A stretch of 64,000 bases of DNA, from positions 591,501 to 655,500 of the forward strand of contig JASJOG010000006.1 in the NCBI GenBank assembly GCA_030142905.1. Reading direction: 5' to 3'. The translations under genes and the position numbers were made by a program. Positions 1-11,900 of this stretch are shown in pieces. The notes below the pieces were generated by a model that saw only the letters and a list, made by a program, of their open reading frames with translations, did no database searches and was not told where the DNA came from. Within the stretch, counting starts at the first letter, position 1. Each line of letters begins with the position of its first letter. The stretch is from Heliopora coerulea (taxonomy: Eukaryota; Cnidaria; Anthozoa; Scleralcyonacea; Helioporidae).

Positions 1-180
1 ATTCATCACTGCTTGTCATGTTCAATTAAAATTTTTGCATGGAAGGTGACATTCACTAGCGTAGATACACAACCATGTGCATCAAAGGGCATTCTATAGC
101 GCCAAAAGACGACCATTAACACCATTCTACTATACATTAGGGAAAATAAAATTTCAATTACGCAAGATTTTTAATTATTA
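1..180. repeat. Partial copy of palindromic MITE family A
   Basis: From about 45 to 165 the sequence matches the central part of a dispersed palindromic repeat seen complete at 13036-13465 and 60812-61242. Shared landmarks are CATTCACTAGCGTAGATAC, AGACGACCATTAACACCATT and CATTAGGGATAATAAAATTT (here AGGGAAAATAAAA). It is cut off by the window edge. The extra stretch AAAATTTTTGCATGGAAGG also occurs in the 26055 copy, pointing to a longer subfamily. Confidence 0.75.
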
Positions 181-714
181 TTCTCTTTTCGTACAACATC
201 TGCGGGGCTCGCTAATCTGTTTCATTCTTTACCATCTGTAACAGTTACTTGTACATGTGTCTTGTAGGTTCTACAACGTTCTTACAGGATACAACAAATT
301 TCAAATCTGCTGTAATTTTATAATCTAAATTCATGGGGCCCCGCGGGACATACTGGCCCAGGGTCTCGCTTTACTTTGATCCACCCCTGGTAAATGACTT
401 CCAAGTCGTTACCTAGTTGTTCATTTGTTTGTTTTTGTTTCTCGCATTTCCTTGGTTAACCTTTTATCACATGACGCCTTTTCGTATAAAACCTGGTCTA
501 GTTGCCATTCCTATTTCAGAACTTGTTTCTTTCTCTGACGAAGGGCATTTGCTCGAAACGTTGGAACTATTTAAGACCAGTCACGGCAGTTACCAACCTT
601 TGAACTTTTTGCCTTATTTAACACTGTACTGTCAATGCAGTATTATTTTTTTTTATATCATATGCTAATGAATGGAACTTTCTGTGTAAAAGATCTTAAA
701 TGAACGAGACAAAA
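181..714 (+). other. Intergenic stretch with a hammerhead-like retroelement tail
   Basis: No credible gene is seen; the open frame at 417-668 has no recognisable domain. At 535-558 the plus strand reads CTGACGA, then AGGGC ATTT GCTC, then GAAA. This is the order of a hammerhead ribozyme core (CUGANGA, stem II, GAAA) with one extra A before stem II. Such ends are typical of Penelope-like elements. It is best read as a decayed tail fragment of such an element. Confidence 0.35.
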
Positions 715-2204
715 CGGTAATTGAGTGTCGATTCAATAAAATGAATGTAAAACACACGAGACAGCTTTTAAAAGACATGTTTCGGCACTACATAGGCCAT
801 CATCAGTTTAACAAATAGAGTTACAGCATGAAAATATAGTGTTACGATATAAATAAATTATAGCTATTTACAAAGGCAGAAGTGTTGAGATGTTGAACTT
901 GAGTGTTTAATTGTGGTTTTTCACTTTTGATGTATAGTGCTTCTTCTAGTTTGAGACTATAAGTGCTTTTTGCCGAGTCTAAGATTTTAAAGCATTCAGA
1001 TGTGTATTTACTTTTACAATCGGCAGAATTATCGAGATATTGATAAACATGTAAATTTTTATTACTTGAATCATGCTCTTTAATCCTTGTCGAGAAATGG
1101 CGAGAGGTTTCTCCAATATAGCGGGCATTACATCCCGCCCAAGTGAACTGATAAATGACAAATGATTTTAGAGCATCTGGAATGGGATCTTTGAAACTGA
1201 AAAATTTCTTGATTTTGTAGGTGGAAAATACTAGCTTAATGTCGATTTCCTTGCAGAAACGTTTGCATAAATGTTTCACTTCGAGTTGTGTGAGTGTGGA
1301 GTATTTTCCAATATATGGAAGTTTAAAATAGAATACATTGCCTTTTTCTGTGTTGCTGGGATAATCTTGTTTTGTTTTCGTAGAATACTGTTTAACGATT
1401 TTGTCGATTAAGTAAAACGGGAAACTGTTGCGCTTAAAAGTTTCGTAAAGTTTTCCGAGGTCTTTGCGGAATCCAGCTTCGGTGCTATTAATTTTGAAAG
1501 TTATGTCAATTAGACTATGAATTAAACCTGTTTTGTAGCTGAGCGGTGCAAAACTGAAAAAATTTGTAAGAAGTCCAGTACATACACGTTTTTTTATGAA
1601 ACACGGAAGTGATGCATGAGTTGGATGAATTATCTACCAGAACATCAAGAAATGGAAGTTTGCCGTTACACTGTTTTTCGAATGTGAATTTGATATTGCG
1701 ATGTCTGGAATTGATGTAATTAAAGAATAACATGACATCATCATCGTTATCAAATAAACAAAAAATATCGTCGACGTATCTTCGATAAAACTGAACTACT
1801 GAATCTTGTAATTTTTAAGCCAAGATTTCTCATGGAATCCCATAAACAGATTAGCCAAAATTGGAGCTAGAAGTGAACCCATCTCAACACCATCGATCTG
1901 GTCGTATATAAAATCGTTAAATAAGAAATGACTTTCGGATGTGGCAATGGAGAATAACTTTTTAAGGTCCGTTTTGTTGATAGGGAAATTTGGATTATGT
2001 TTTAGAATGGTGCCGACAGCAATATTTATAGTTTCGTTTAGGGGAATGTTTGCGAAAAGACTTTGCACATCAAAAGAAATAAGAAACTTATTGTTGAGAT
2101 CGATATCTTTCGGTTCTTGAACAAACGTAAACGAATATTGTGTAGTAAATTTATTGGAAATGTGTGGACTGAGTAAGGAACCTAAATATTTTGCTAATTT
2201 GTAG
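715..2204 (-). pseudogene. Penelope-like retroelement copy, RT plus GIY-YIG endonuclease, broken (left copy)
   Basis: On the minus strand from about 2204 to 842 the reading frames show the palm of a Penelope-type reverse transcriptase. Motif A is FDVQSLFANIPL near 2075-2040, motif B is DGVEMGSLLAPILANLF near 1895-1845, and motif C is YVDD near 1776-1765. The thumb follows, and then a C-terminal GIY-YIG nuclease with GCNARYIGETSRHFSTRIKEH near 1130-1075 and LEEALYIKSEKPQLNTQ at the end. The protein is broken: a stop or frame change lies between motif B and YVDD, another before the thumb, and the N-terminal part is missing. A 3' tail with a hammerhead-like motif lies at 769-811. Family assignment rests on the motif order RT then GIY-YIG. 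It is inactive as it stands. Confidence 0.85.
769..811 (-). ncRNA. Hammerhead ribozyme-like motif in the Penelope-like 3' tail
   Basis: The minus strand carries CTGATGA (806-800), a stem II of TGGC/GCCG closed by a 9-nt loop, GAAA (783-780), a minimal stem III (AC/GT) and the cleavage-site GTC ending at 774. Stem I is weak, with about four of five pairs. Penelope-like elements are known to encode hammerheads with very short stem III. The core is intact here, whereas the partner copy at 3160-3192 has GAAG in place of GAAA. Activity is inferred, not shown. Confidence 0.6.
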
Positions 2205-2249
2205 TTGTATGTTCCTATTGATGATGCTATAGGTCTAAGTGGCGGAGGT

Positions 2250-3235
2250 GTGTTTCACTTCCGTATAACTCATGCATCACGTCCGTGTTTCATAAAAAAA
2301 CGTATATGTACTGGACTTCTTACAAATTTTTTCAGTTTTGCACCGCTCAGCTACAAAACAGGTTTAATTCATAGTCTAATTGACATAACTTTCAAAATTA
2401 ATAGCACCGAAGCTGGATTCCGCAAAGACCTCGGAAAACTTTACGAAACTTTTAAGCGCAACAGTTTCCCGTCTTACTTAATTGACAAAATCGTTAAACA
2501 GTATTCTACGAAAACAAAACAAGATTATCCCAGCAACACAGAAAAAGGCAATGTATTCTATTTTAAACTTCCATATATTGGAAAATACTCCACACTCACA
2601 CAACTCGAAGTGAAACATTTATGCAAACGTTTCTGCAAGGAAATCGACATTAAGCTAGTATTTTCCACCTACAAATTCAAGAAATTTTTCAGTTTCAAAG
2701 ATCCCATTCCAGATGCTCTAAAATCATTTGTCATTTATCAGTTCACTTGGGCGGGATGTAATGCCCGCTATATTGGAGACCTCTCGCCATTTCTTGACAA
2801 GGATCAAAGAGCATGATTCAAGTGATAAAAATTTACATGTTTATAAATATCTCGATAATTCTGCCGATTGTAAAAGTAAATACACATCTGAATGCTTTAA
2901 AATCTTAGACTCGGAAAAAAGCACTTTTGTCTCAAACTAAAAGAAGCACTATACATCAAAAGTGAAAAACCACAATTAAACACTCAAGTTCAACACACTC
3001 AACACTGTCAACCTATGATATCTTAGTCGGTGCTAACTATGACACCTAGTTATTGTCATTATTCTGCCAGCACCACCACTAACATACCGCCTTTGCAAAT
3101 AGCTATAATTTATTCATATCGTAACACTATATTTTCATGCTGTAACTCTATTTATTAAACTGATGATGGCCTATGAAGCGCCGAAGCATGTCTTTTAAAA
3201 GCTGCCTCGTGTGTTTTAAATTTATAATAAAATGA
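2250..3235 (+). pseudogene. Penelope-like retroelement copy, 5'-truncated (right copy)
   Basis: This plus-strand copy begins in the RT thumb (ACTCATGCATCAC at about 2261) and runs through an intact thumb frame into the GIY-YIG domain, with GCNARYIG near 2757-2780. A short deletion after that shifts the frame: the next residues, DLSPF, replace ETSRHF, and the domain continues in another frame (SRHFLTRIKEHDSSDKNLHV). The catalytic palm is absent. The end carries a degenerate hammerhead-like core at 3160-3192. The residues match the left copy nearly one for one, so the two arose from the same element type. Confidence 0.8.
3160..3192 (+). ncRNA. Degenerate hammerhead-like motif in the right Penelope-like tail
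   Basis: CTGATGA at 3160-3166 is followed by GGCCTATGAAGCGCC and then GAAG instead of GAAA (3183-3186), ending at GTC (3190-3192). The GAAA change would put a G.U wobble at the base of stem III and probably weakens it. Confidence 0.4.
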
Positions 3236-3987
3236 ATGCATATTCACGGTAGTTTTATTGAGTGTTTTTCAGGTTCAGTTGGGAGAGCACTCGAAAATTT
3301 AGAGTTGCACTCAGCTATCGCCTCTAGCAACTCTTAGTAATGCGCTTTTTTCGTGCTTTCCCAACCTCCCGCGTGCATCTCTAACTCAATGGAGCGCGCC
3401 AAATCATGAACCATTTCTGAAGATAACATGTTTGTTGTATTATACTGGGTTTTCAAATTTCTCTGTCCTTATGAGAGGACCGTTGCATATAAGTGCAACA
3501 TGACAAACTGAACTGCATGTTTTGAATTTGTTTTAGACAATGGGGATGATGGAAAAGCGGGAACACTTGACAGTTACGAGGCAAAGTGCAAAATGCTGTT
3601 TGCCGTGAATATTATCACAGGAGTTAAACGACATTATGACATGTCCTACGGCAAATGTTTAGATCCAAACGGTAGAGTAAAACCTTTGTTACGAGTAGCT
3701 TTATATCAGAAACATGTCCGCATGTTATCGTACAATACTGTCATGTGTAAATGTTGCACTCGTTAGATCACCCTGTTGCAAGATGTTCTGATGAATTTCG
3801 GTTGAAGTCAATCTTTCGTGCAACATATTCCAATATTTCTTGGGTAACTGTTGCTTATAATTCGATCGGTAATGTAGCAGCAAAAGTCGAGGGTCCGCAA
3901 CTATCAAAAAAAGGCAGAATAACCTAATAATAAAAAGTTATAGAGATAGGTATTCTGGAAGAACTACGTGTTACTGGCTACGTTATC
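3236..3987. other. Unassigned intergenic DNA
   Basis: I see no coding exon, RNA gene or repeat boundary that I can support here. The short minus-strand open frame at 3725-3907 has no recognisable domain. Confidence 0.4.
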
Positions 3988-4232
3988 GGTGCTGGTGGCA
4001 CAGTGGTAGCGCACTATGACCAGGATTCGATTCCGACTCCGTGCACACACTTGGTCACATGCGAGAAGAGTGTTGTCTAGTTTGACTCTACCAAGCATCG
4101 CAGGTTTTCTCGGGATATTCCGGTTTCCTCCTGTAGTAACACTAGACCCGCGAGGGGTGGCCCTTACTGGACCTCTAGGGGAAGAACTTAATGTAGCTGA
4201 TAGGGTTATCCAGTATAAATAAAGGCACTTTA
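3988..4232 (+). repeat. tRNA-derived SINE-like element, copy 1
   Basis: The head has an A-box-like TGGCACAGTGG (3996-4006) and a B-box-like GGATTCGATTCC (4023-4034). The spacing between them is only about 27 nt, shorter than in tRNA, so the head is decayed. The body (GGTCACATGCGAGA, AGCATCGCAGGTTTTCTC, GTGGCCCTTACTGGACCTCT) is shared with the copy at 53951-54220. The copy ends near TATAAATAAAGGC. The homology between the two copies is visible; SINE status is inferred from the Pol III boxes. Confidence 0.7.
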
Positions 4233-5939
4233 CCTTTATCGGTAAATATTCGATAATGATCAACAAATTTGCGTGTTTTTCAGCGAAACATGTCTCCTAG
4301 TCTATTCCGCGTGCCCAACGTAGAAGGTCCATATAGCGATGTAGATAAAATACAAATAGGATTGAGAAAAAACATATATAGAGTGTGGATTGCCAGCAAA
4401 CGGCCTTTTGGCCTGGTCTGTGAGCCAATTGTCACCTAGTAGACATTCTGTCCTGCTTTGCGGGGACGATATTATGCTAATTTCACAATGAATCTGCGAT
4501 GTAAACCTGTCATGAAAAACGTATCGTCCCGGCAAACGTCCAGTCTCGCCTTCCGTAGAAGCAGCCTTTAAACACCAGATGAAAAACACCTTTCCGGCAA
4601 AAATCTCATCCGGCTTCCTATATAAACAGACCCTAAGAAGTCGTAATTCTCCGAACAAACACACCCAACATCCCATCGTAGATCAAACTTTGTATTTATT
4701 GAAGTTTAATTAACTTATTAAATGAGCATATTTTATTACCCTGATAGCGCCAGAACCTTTCCAAGACATTAAAAAATCAAACCATTTTCCCATTTTAGAT
4801 GTAGAAATTTTCAATTTCGCTACCCCAATATTTCGAACCTTCTTAAAGCACTGTAAAAACACTCACAAGAACGAAATTTTCTCCCCGACATGCGCTATCA
4901 GTACAAACTAACATAAGACGCAACAGAAAGAAACTTCATCCTTTTTTCATTTTTGATTTTAATGCGTAAATTGGAATAATTCAAATTAAAATTGGGTAGA
5001 TGCAATATCCATAGTTTGGCAGATCTTGGTACATGCATTCGAAAAACAAATAGTTTTATACATTTTTCCTCTGGAGAAAAAGGAACACAAAATATACTAT
5101 GCTTTCAAAATGGTCACTCTTTTGTCCTCCCACTGTATGTTGTCAGCAATAAAAGTCGCAAAGTAAAATTTTGCTATGGGAAAGGGCCATTATTTACTCA
5201 CAAACCCTGACGTTAAAGGCCATATTACTTGATTTTTAACTTAACTTGCCAACACTAGGAACTGGAGTTTAAATCCATTTTTTGCTGTCAGGTTCGTTCC
5301 ATATTTATTTCTTCCTGGTTTAAACCGCGTATATGCTTTGATTTTAGGAACGATATGTGGAAATGTGTGTGCACGATGTAAGTATCAGTGCAGTCAGACC
5401 AGTGATGTCTGTCCTAGTGCCACCATATGTCCAACTTCGAGTTCTTCACCAACATCACCTTCTAATGCCAGAGGACTTGTTGCTGCCACGTGCTTTTGAC
5501 GTTTTAACTTGATGACTTCAATATCCGAGTTCCCTTCATCGTTCAAATAAAGTAGCAAAAGTAATAAGTAACAAGCAGCAAAAGAAGCTTAGAAGTTGAC
5601 AAGCCGGAGCCTCTATGCCACATTTTCAGGACAAATCCAGCGAAAAACCGTCTTACATTCAAACTAGGAAGCATTCTCCCGCGTGGAATTAAATAACGTT
5701 TTTGTTTCATTTTATTTATCACAAGTTTATGAATCATTTCATTAACTGTTTTTGTCCATCATGGGCAGATAAAAATGTCAGCTCACATTCCTCACTTCCT
5801 TCAGTTTTTGCCCTAAAGCTTTTTTTTTTTCTTACTCAGACATATATAAACACGAGGTTGTCCGCCTTATTTCCTCCAGCTTTTTCCTTCAAGTCATTTT
5901 TGTCCGAGACGGGTGGACAATTTTAGTTCCCACCCATAA
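4233..5939. other. Unassigned intergenic DNA
   Basis: The open frames at 4302-4676, 4992-5210 and 5543-5926 show no domain or homologue that I recognise. None has a convincing splice or start context. No repeat family from elsewhere in the window was seen here. Confidence 0.35.
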
Positions 5940-6135
5940 CCATTACCTTAGGTCCTCCGGCCAACGCCAGAGGACATTACTTGTCAAGGGTAGGCTTCCT
6001 AAAAACGTGCGAAAAGAAGGTAAAAACTATCTGAGCTAATCTATTATTTGACGCAGTTACAATTGTGTAACTTTATTGTTCGACTCTGGCTAACCATGGA
6101 CGATTTTCCTTGTCAAGGGTAGACAAGAGCATATT
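5940..6135 (+). repeat. Short dispersed repeat family B, two degraded units
   Basis: Two units carry the family signature: CCGGCCAACGCCAGAGGAC then ACTTGTCAAGGGTAGGC at 5957-5995, and CTCTGGCTAACCATGGACGA then CCTTGTCAAGGGTAGAC at 6083-6124. The same CTCTGGCTAACGCCAGA...GTCAAGG core occurs near 11830, 42010, 56500 and 60230. Confidence 0.5.
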
Positions 6136-6673
6136 TTGCACTCAAAAGTGTAGCACTTTTTATTGTAGTATCGGTCCATTACCACCAGTCCATGACAATG
6201 GAGGGGAAAAGGGATAAAGAACATCACGGTAAGAGTACCACGACTTGGAACAAATTCAGTTTACCAAAAGTCCCCGTTCACACTTTGCTTCCTCCACAGA
6301 CCATAGCGAAAATGGTGACCAGTTACATCATGCACCACCAGCAGTTCACCAGTTATATAACTGAAAGGCTGATTTCATTTAATGATTGGACTAAAAAGTG
6401 AATCCAAGATGGCGGACTTTACTAGATTTCATAATTCCAGATAAAAGTAAAAATATTTCCCGCAACCTAAGAAACGAGTGTTCTCTAACCACCAAATACT
6501 TTCAACCAGTTTTCCAAGTGACCTTACAAAATTTGCTGACAGCTAATTGTCATATCTTAATGAACTTCACATACTTTTTCACTTCTGTCCGCAATTTCTC
6601 GTTTCTGGTTTTCCTCGCAGTATGAAATGCGGCTATGGAGGCTCTTTCGGCTGTCAGCTTCACTCTCCCATGT
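6136..6673. other. Unassigned intergenic DNA
   Basis: Short open frames only (6192-6401, 6398-6625), with no recognisable domain. A TTTATAACTG/CAGTTATA-type inverted motif lies near 6350. Nothing else can be supported. Confidence 0.35.
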
Positions 6674-7380
6674 GCAGTAGCGAAAGTGGTGGGGGGTTGG
6701 AGGGGGGCGACTTGCCCTCCACCAGAAAATTTTGTCGGGAAAATTTGCTTTGTCGGGAATAACCGAAACGGTTATTTCGTATTTTAGTGGCTAGGTTTTA
6801 TAGAAGCTCTTTTCAACAAATTATTTATATTGCTCACGGTCTCGCTATTCAAAGAAATATACCTTAATCATATTTTAAAGATTGAACTAAATCGAACTGC
6901 ATTTCGCCGGATTTTATGAGTCAGACGGTTCAGCTTCGCGCTCTTTTTAAGCAAAGCAGAATGAAGCAGTACGCTGACCGTGTTGATTTGTTTACAATGT
7001 GCAAGTGATAGGTCTCAGTTTTGGGATCTGGAATACCAGACACACTGCATCGAGAGAACTTTGGGAGTTTAACTTGATCAACCTTAATCGTTTAAGAAAT
7101 CATTGATTTGTCAACTTATTCTTCGAAAAAGCGACGAAAGGTTCGTTGTTTGGTTTGCAATGAAATTTTTGACGACTATCGCAATAAACATAATTTGAAA
7201 TTTCATAAGACTTTAGTCTTAAATTGTAAACAAATTCCGTATGAATTACCTGGTGCACCTTCTAACCCTTTCCCAGGGTTAGATAATTCCAAGGATATTC
7301 AATCTTAAACATGTTATAAAGTTTGTCGGGAAAATTAGGATTTCGTTCCCCCACAAAAAAAACGCCAGTTACGCCACTCC
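6674..7380. mobile_element. Putative TIR DNA element carrying a zinc-finger ORF
   Basis: The left end (GCAGTAGCGAAAGTGGTGGG, from 6674) and the reverse complement of the right end (AGTGGCGTAACTGGCG, ending near 7380, followed by a C-rich GTTCCCCCAC stretch) resemble each other. Both fit the CAGTGGCGTA...GGGGG type of terminus found on animal DNA transposons. A GTCGGGAAAATT subterminal motif occurs near both ends (6737 and 7325). No clear target duplication was found, so the boundaries are approximate. Confidence 0.4.
7108..7308 (+). CDS. Zinc-finger fragment resembling a ZMYM/TTF-type transposase N-terminus
   Basis: An open frame of about 66 residues runs to a stop at 7306-7308. Its first codon in this frame here is TTG, so the true start is unknown. 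It begins with a basic patch (SSKKRRKVR), then a C-x2-C-x10-H-x4-H motif in CLVCNEIFDDYRNKHNLKFH, and ends in a Pro/Gly-rich tail (PGAPSNPFPGL). From family knowledge this resembles the N-terminal part of cnidarian ZMYM1-like or hAT-related proteins. It sits inside the TIR element at 6674-7380, so it is most likely transposon-derived and 3'-truncated. It could instead be an exon of an unknown gene. Confidence 0.4.
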   Translation: MSTYSSKKRRKVRCLVCNEIFDDYRNKHNLKFHKTLVLNCKQIPYELPGAPSNPFPGLDNSKDIQS

Positions 7381-8905
7381 CCATGTGGTCATTTCCACGT
7401 CGGTTTGACATTGGTCAAACCGTTCAAAACGTTCAAATGATGAATAGGGGGCTAAAATTGATGGCCAAAAGAACCACAAATCCACCATTTTTCGCTTCAC
7501 TTTTGGATTATCAGTAAATCCTCCAGCTACACGAGGCTTTAGCGTACTAGCCTCATTTCCAGGCCTCTCTTGTTCAGGATCCATATTACGAACTGAACTG
7601 GGAGACGGCTGATGGAAAAGACATTTTTACATCAAATTCGCCCCAACAGACCAACGCTTTCGCGCTTGTCTCGCGATATTCTTATGACAGATAGAGGAGA
7701 ACAAGAATGCACTTGATAGTATAAACGCAACCGGTTGAGAGAAATTTAAGAGGCAATTTGGGGGCAAATCTGCGGCACAAATACGTTTTCCTGGGCCACT
7801 CTTAATGCAGTTCACCATTCTCATACTCAGCAAGGCCTAGAAAACAACAGGCTGCACCTACGAAATATCCAAATTTTCCTTAAATTGCAGCACGTTTTTT
7901 ATAAATTCACTCTGGAAAACTTTAAAACCTTCCGATTCGTAAGTCATGTCTTTCTATCTTACCGATATCGCCAATTTATTCTGTGTAAAATTTTTACAAG
8001 ATCTGGCAGCCTGTCGTGTAACTATGACACTCTCGCGATATCGTGATATATGACACATCGCGAGAGCATGGGCACGAAGCAGGTTGATACTGCAGAGCAA
8101 AAATAGACCTGTCATCGATTTTATCGAAATAGTATTTTTCAGGCGAACCCTTGGATCGAACCATATCGACCCAGACGATCCGAGATCGATGTTGAATATA
8201 TCAAGTCGGCTTCGAGTTTAAACGCAAACCTGACCGAAAGCTTCCTAACTGCGCAATACCGGGCGGCTTTGCCAATGTTTTATGATCTTTACCTTCTGCC
8301 AGTCTTTAAATGTCCGGATTTGTCAGCCACGTTGGTGTCACGAACAACCGGAGTTACAGAGATCCTCACGCTAAAGTTCCATCATGGCCGCCATGACATC
8401 TTGTGCAAACCATCGGTTGCGGACACAGATTCAACTGCTTGAACCCTTTTTCCCCTTCAATTTTTTTCTTGGGCATTTTTGTGGGTTCTGTCGCGATAAA
8501 TAGAGGGTATTGCAGCTTTTATTGCCGCAGCCAGTGCCATTAAAAGCTTATAACTACGTGGCAAGTACGACTGCATCTTCTAAGGTTAAATGAAATTTCA
8601 GATCGATTACTGTTGCAATAAAAGTTATTGATTTTACAATACTCACAGACCAACCAGAATGGATTTCGACAACTGATAATTAAATTCCTACCTCAAATCA
8701 TCCCCTACCGGTAAACGTATCGTCCATCTAAAACCATCTTCCAGTCCATAGAGCAAGAAATCTCCAAAAGATCTTCGAGTGATAAGAATGGATAATTTAA
8801 TTACTTGAAAAGAAACCTAAGCTCCAAAATGATCGGTCAACGTGCGTTCAAAATTTACAAAAGAGCAAGAACTTGTTGCTTCTTTTTATTTTTTATGAAT
8901 AGACT
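7381..8905. other. Region downstream of citrate synthase; no gene seen
   Basis: This lies 3' of the citrate synthase stop codon. On the minus strand, AATAAA occurs at 8890-8885, only 16 nt past the stop, and again at 8523-8518; either could serve as a polyadenylation signal. A TCGCGATATCGTGATATATG-like palindromic patch lies at 8033-8052. A run resembling the TTAA MITE terminus (CGAACC..ATCG.....AGATCGATG) lies near 8150-8200. I see no coding exon. Confidence 0.4.
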
Positions 8906-11900
8906 TCACTTTTTATCCACCAATGCTTTCAAGGATTCTGTCGTCACACTTTTTGGTCTCTCGATGGGTAATCCAAGAACACGATCCCAAACCAATGAAG
9001 CTAGTACACCCAAAGCACGGGAAACTCCAAAGAGAACAGTGTAGAAATTCATTTCTTTAAGTCCGTAATGCTATAGAAAAGAATAAAAATCGATAATCAA
9101 TAAGAATGCTTGGTAGACTAGGGTTTCTTTCCTAGAAAATATTGACATAAAGTAGTTGCTTTTTAAGAATAACTTTAATAATATTAAATCGTTTTACGCC
9201 TTAAAACATAGACTTACTCACGTTTTATACAATGACGATAAAAAATTCCGTATAGGATATACTAACCGTCAAAAGAACTCCACTGTGTGCGTCCACATTA
9301 GGCCAAGGATTTTTAGCTTTGCCTTGTTGTAGAAGTACTTCAGGAACGATCTCGTAAAGGTTGCTAACCACCTGGAATAAGGGATCATTTGGCATGTGCT
9401 TGAGACAAAACTCCCTTTGACAAATATAACGTGGATCTGTTTTACGGAGAACAGCGTGTCCATAGCCAGGGATAACCTAAATAAAAAATTAAACATATTT
9501 TACAGCGTTTTGAATGAAGAAATTAAAATTTCCCTGAATGAGCCATGAATATGTATTCATTTATTCATTCAGACATAAATGGTTCAGATTAGCGCCTTCG
9601 CATTTGTACACATAACCAGACAAAAATGGATTGTCGTATAATGTACTTGTGATATATTGCCATCATATTTATGAAACTTTATAGGAAATCTACTGCTATT
9701 TTGTAAACATGTTTATTTTCAATAAAAGTGTGAATCTGCTATCATGGCTAAAAATGTATGTTGCTGGAAAATTGAACTACCGCACTAATTTCAATAGAAC
9801 GAATGATACAATTTCATACAAACATTTGGCAGTTACTATCCATGGACACTAAATTCGCAGTCGCTAACGTTATTTCCACTAACCATTTCAAAAGAACGAA
9901 TGATAGAACATTTGAAAAAGTTGTTCATGGATAGAAACTTCGCAGCCACTTAAACTAAGCGAGTCCATACAAGGTTTGAATGGTGGGCAAAACCATTAGT
10001 GACGTACTATTTCAAAACTATGTGTAAATATCGAATGCATTCACAGCTATGATCACATCCAAGATAGATGATGTTACACTAGAGTTTATCAGCTTATTTC
10101 ATTACTTACGCCGGTCTTTAAGGCCTCTCGACAGTAATCTGCCACCTGTTCCTTGGTTGGTTGTTCTCCCAGAGTTTCCACCAACTTAGTCACCCAGACC
10201 AACACTTCCTATCAAGAAAATATCACAAGTTAAATCATTCACTTTTGTAGCACTTTTCGTCCTATGTATCCCAGAGCTTCACTTTTATAGTGGACATTGA
10301 GATGCACGTGACCGACGTTTGATGGGAAATGGCCGACGTGAGCCAGTTTTGGTCAGTATTGTGTGTGCTAGATTTGGCCGTCGACTTAATTCTTTAAAAT
10401 GGTGAATATTTTTAATATGGAAAAACAATCATAACTCAAAACGAAGAATTTTTTCGAGCAAAACGTTTTGCGTGATCGTCATGCTTATCCCTGCAATTAC
10501 CCTTATCTCTTCTTATTAGTACTTACTCTTTATTAACGATATATCTCATTATCTCATTTTGATTGATCAAGTAAAGAAATATTTGGTCGACGTCAGGCAG
10601 TAATGTCCACGGTAGCTTTCTGGAGATAAAATATCCCAGGTCACTTTTGTCCTTGTAGTTTAAAAAACAACGGTCGAGCCCTGTATGTATCAAGTGGCCC
10701 ACAAAATAATCCAAAAAATACATCTCTCAGTAGCTTTGTGTTCGGACTTACTGAGGGAATACCGTAGAATGAAATGGCCAAATCAATTTCCAGCCAACGG
10801 TAAGTATCTAAAAGCCCAGTTCAGACATCGAACTTATCGTATGCCGAACCTAATACATACTAAATTCGACTGAGCTCGAAGTTGGTTTCAAACGTAAAGC
10901 TTAACCCTTTAATACCTGAATTTTTTTCTTTTAATCTTTTAATTATGTTCTCTCTGTTTTTCTTTTGTTTTCTCAGTGGTTCTTTTGTTCTTTGGTATCC
11001 GATATGTTGGACACTGGGCATTAAAAGGTCAAACTATCGGACTTAACTACCGGCTTCAAGGACTTGTTTATTTTGATTTGTTGTCAGCTGGCTACGCACT
11101 TCGTCGTTTTCGGTCTCTTGAGACAGAGTGTTATTTTCTTGAATAATTATAGCGAGGGTGAACCGAAGAATTGTGAGACGAGAGGACAGAAGTCTCATCA
11201 TATTAAGTATTTTTCTTCGTCTTCTTCGTAGACACACCATCGATCGCTCGTTGGTATCAATCAGGCGAGACATTCATATCTTGTTTTTGATTTTCAAAAC
11301 TCTTGCACATTCATCGTCTTTCCGCTCATTCATGTTGTCGCCTACGCAGCTCGAAAAGGCCGCCCAAGTTAGACACGGTTACATATTACACGTGCTTTAT
11401 TTATCGTATTTCTGTGTGGAGAATTTTATTGATTGTACAGTCCCAGAAATTAACTTTTGTTCGACCTCACCTCATCCGCCACATTCCCAAAACACTGGAT
11501 AAACTCACACCGGTTTCCAACAAATTGATTTATTTACACTATTTTACAAGTTAAAACGACGGTAATGATCGATTGTCAACATGTCCAGCTCGCGCGTAAA
11601 ACCAACACAAAAATAAAATCGAGGCTACAAGTCTATAAATGGTAATTTCCGGTTCTCCGGATCTGATCATCTGATATCATCATGGTAACAAAATGTGAAT
11701 GAAGTTTCCCTATAATTATACCATCAACCGTTTTCTACATCTGCTCGCACCAGTTTCTGTCGGTCATCTTAACCGCAACCTCCTTAACCCATTAAGGGGA
11801 AAGGGCACATTTTATAATTTTACTCTGGCTGACGCCAGACGACTTTACTCGTTGGGAGAATGAGTCCCGCCCCGTCAAGAGTTAATCCAGAAAACAGACT

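Larger units (their letters stand above)
715..3235. repeat. Head-to-head inverted pair of Penelope-like copies
   Basis: The segment 2250-3235 is the reverse complement of about 715-1640, with roughly 620 bp between the arms that is present only in the left copy (RT motifs A to C). Both 3' tails point outward. The right arm has a local insertion or replacement near 2990-3088. Complex inverted arrangements are typical of Penelope-like elements. Confidence 0.8.

Noticed and set aside
3988..4232. Possible tRNA gene
   Set aside because: A and B boxes are too close, no full cloverleaf can be drawn, and the same body recurs at 53951; this is a SINE.
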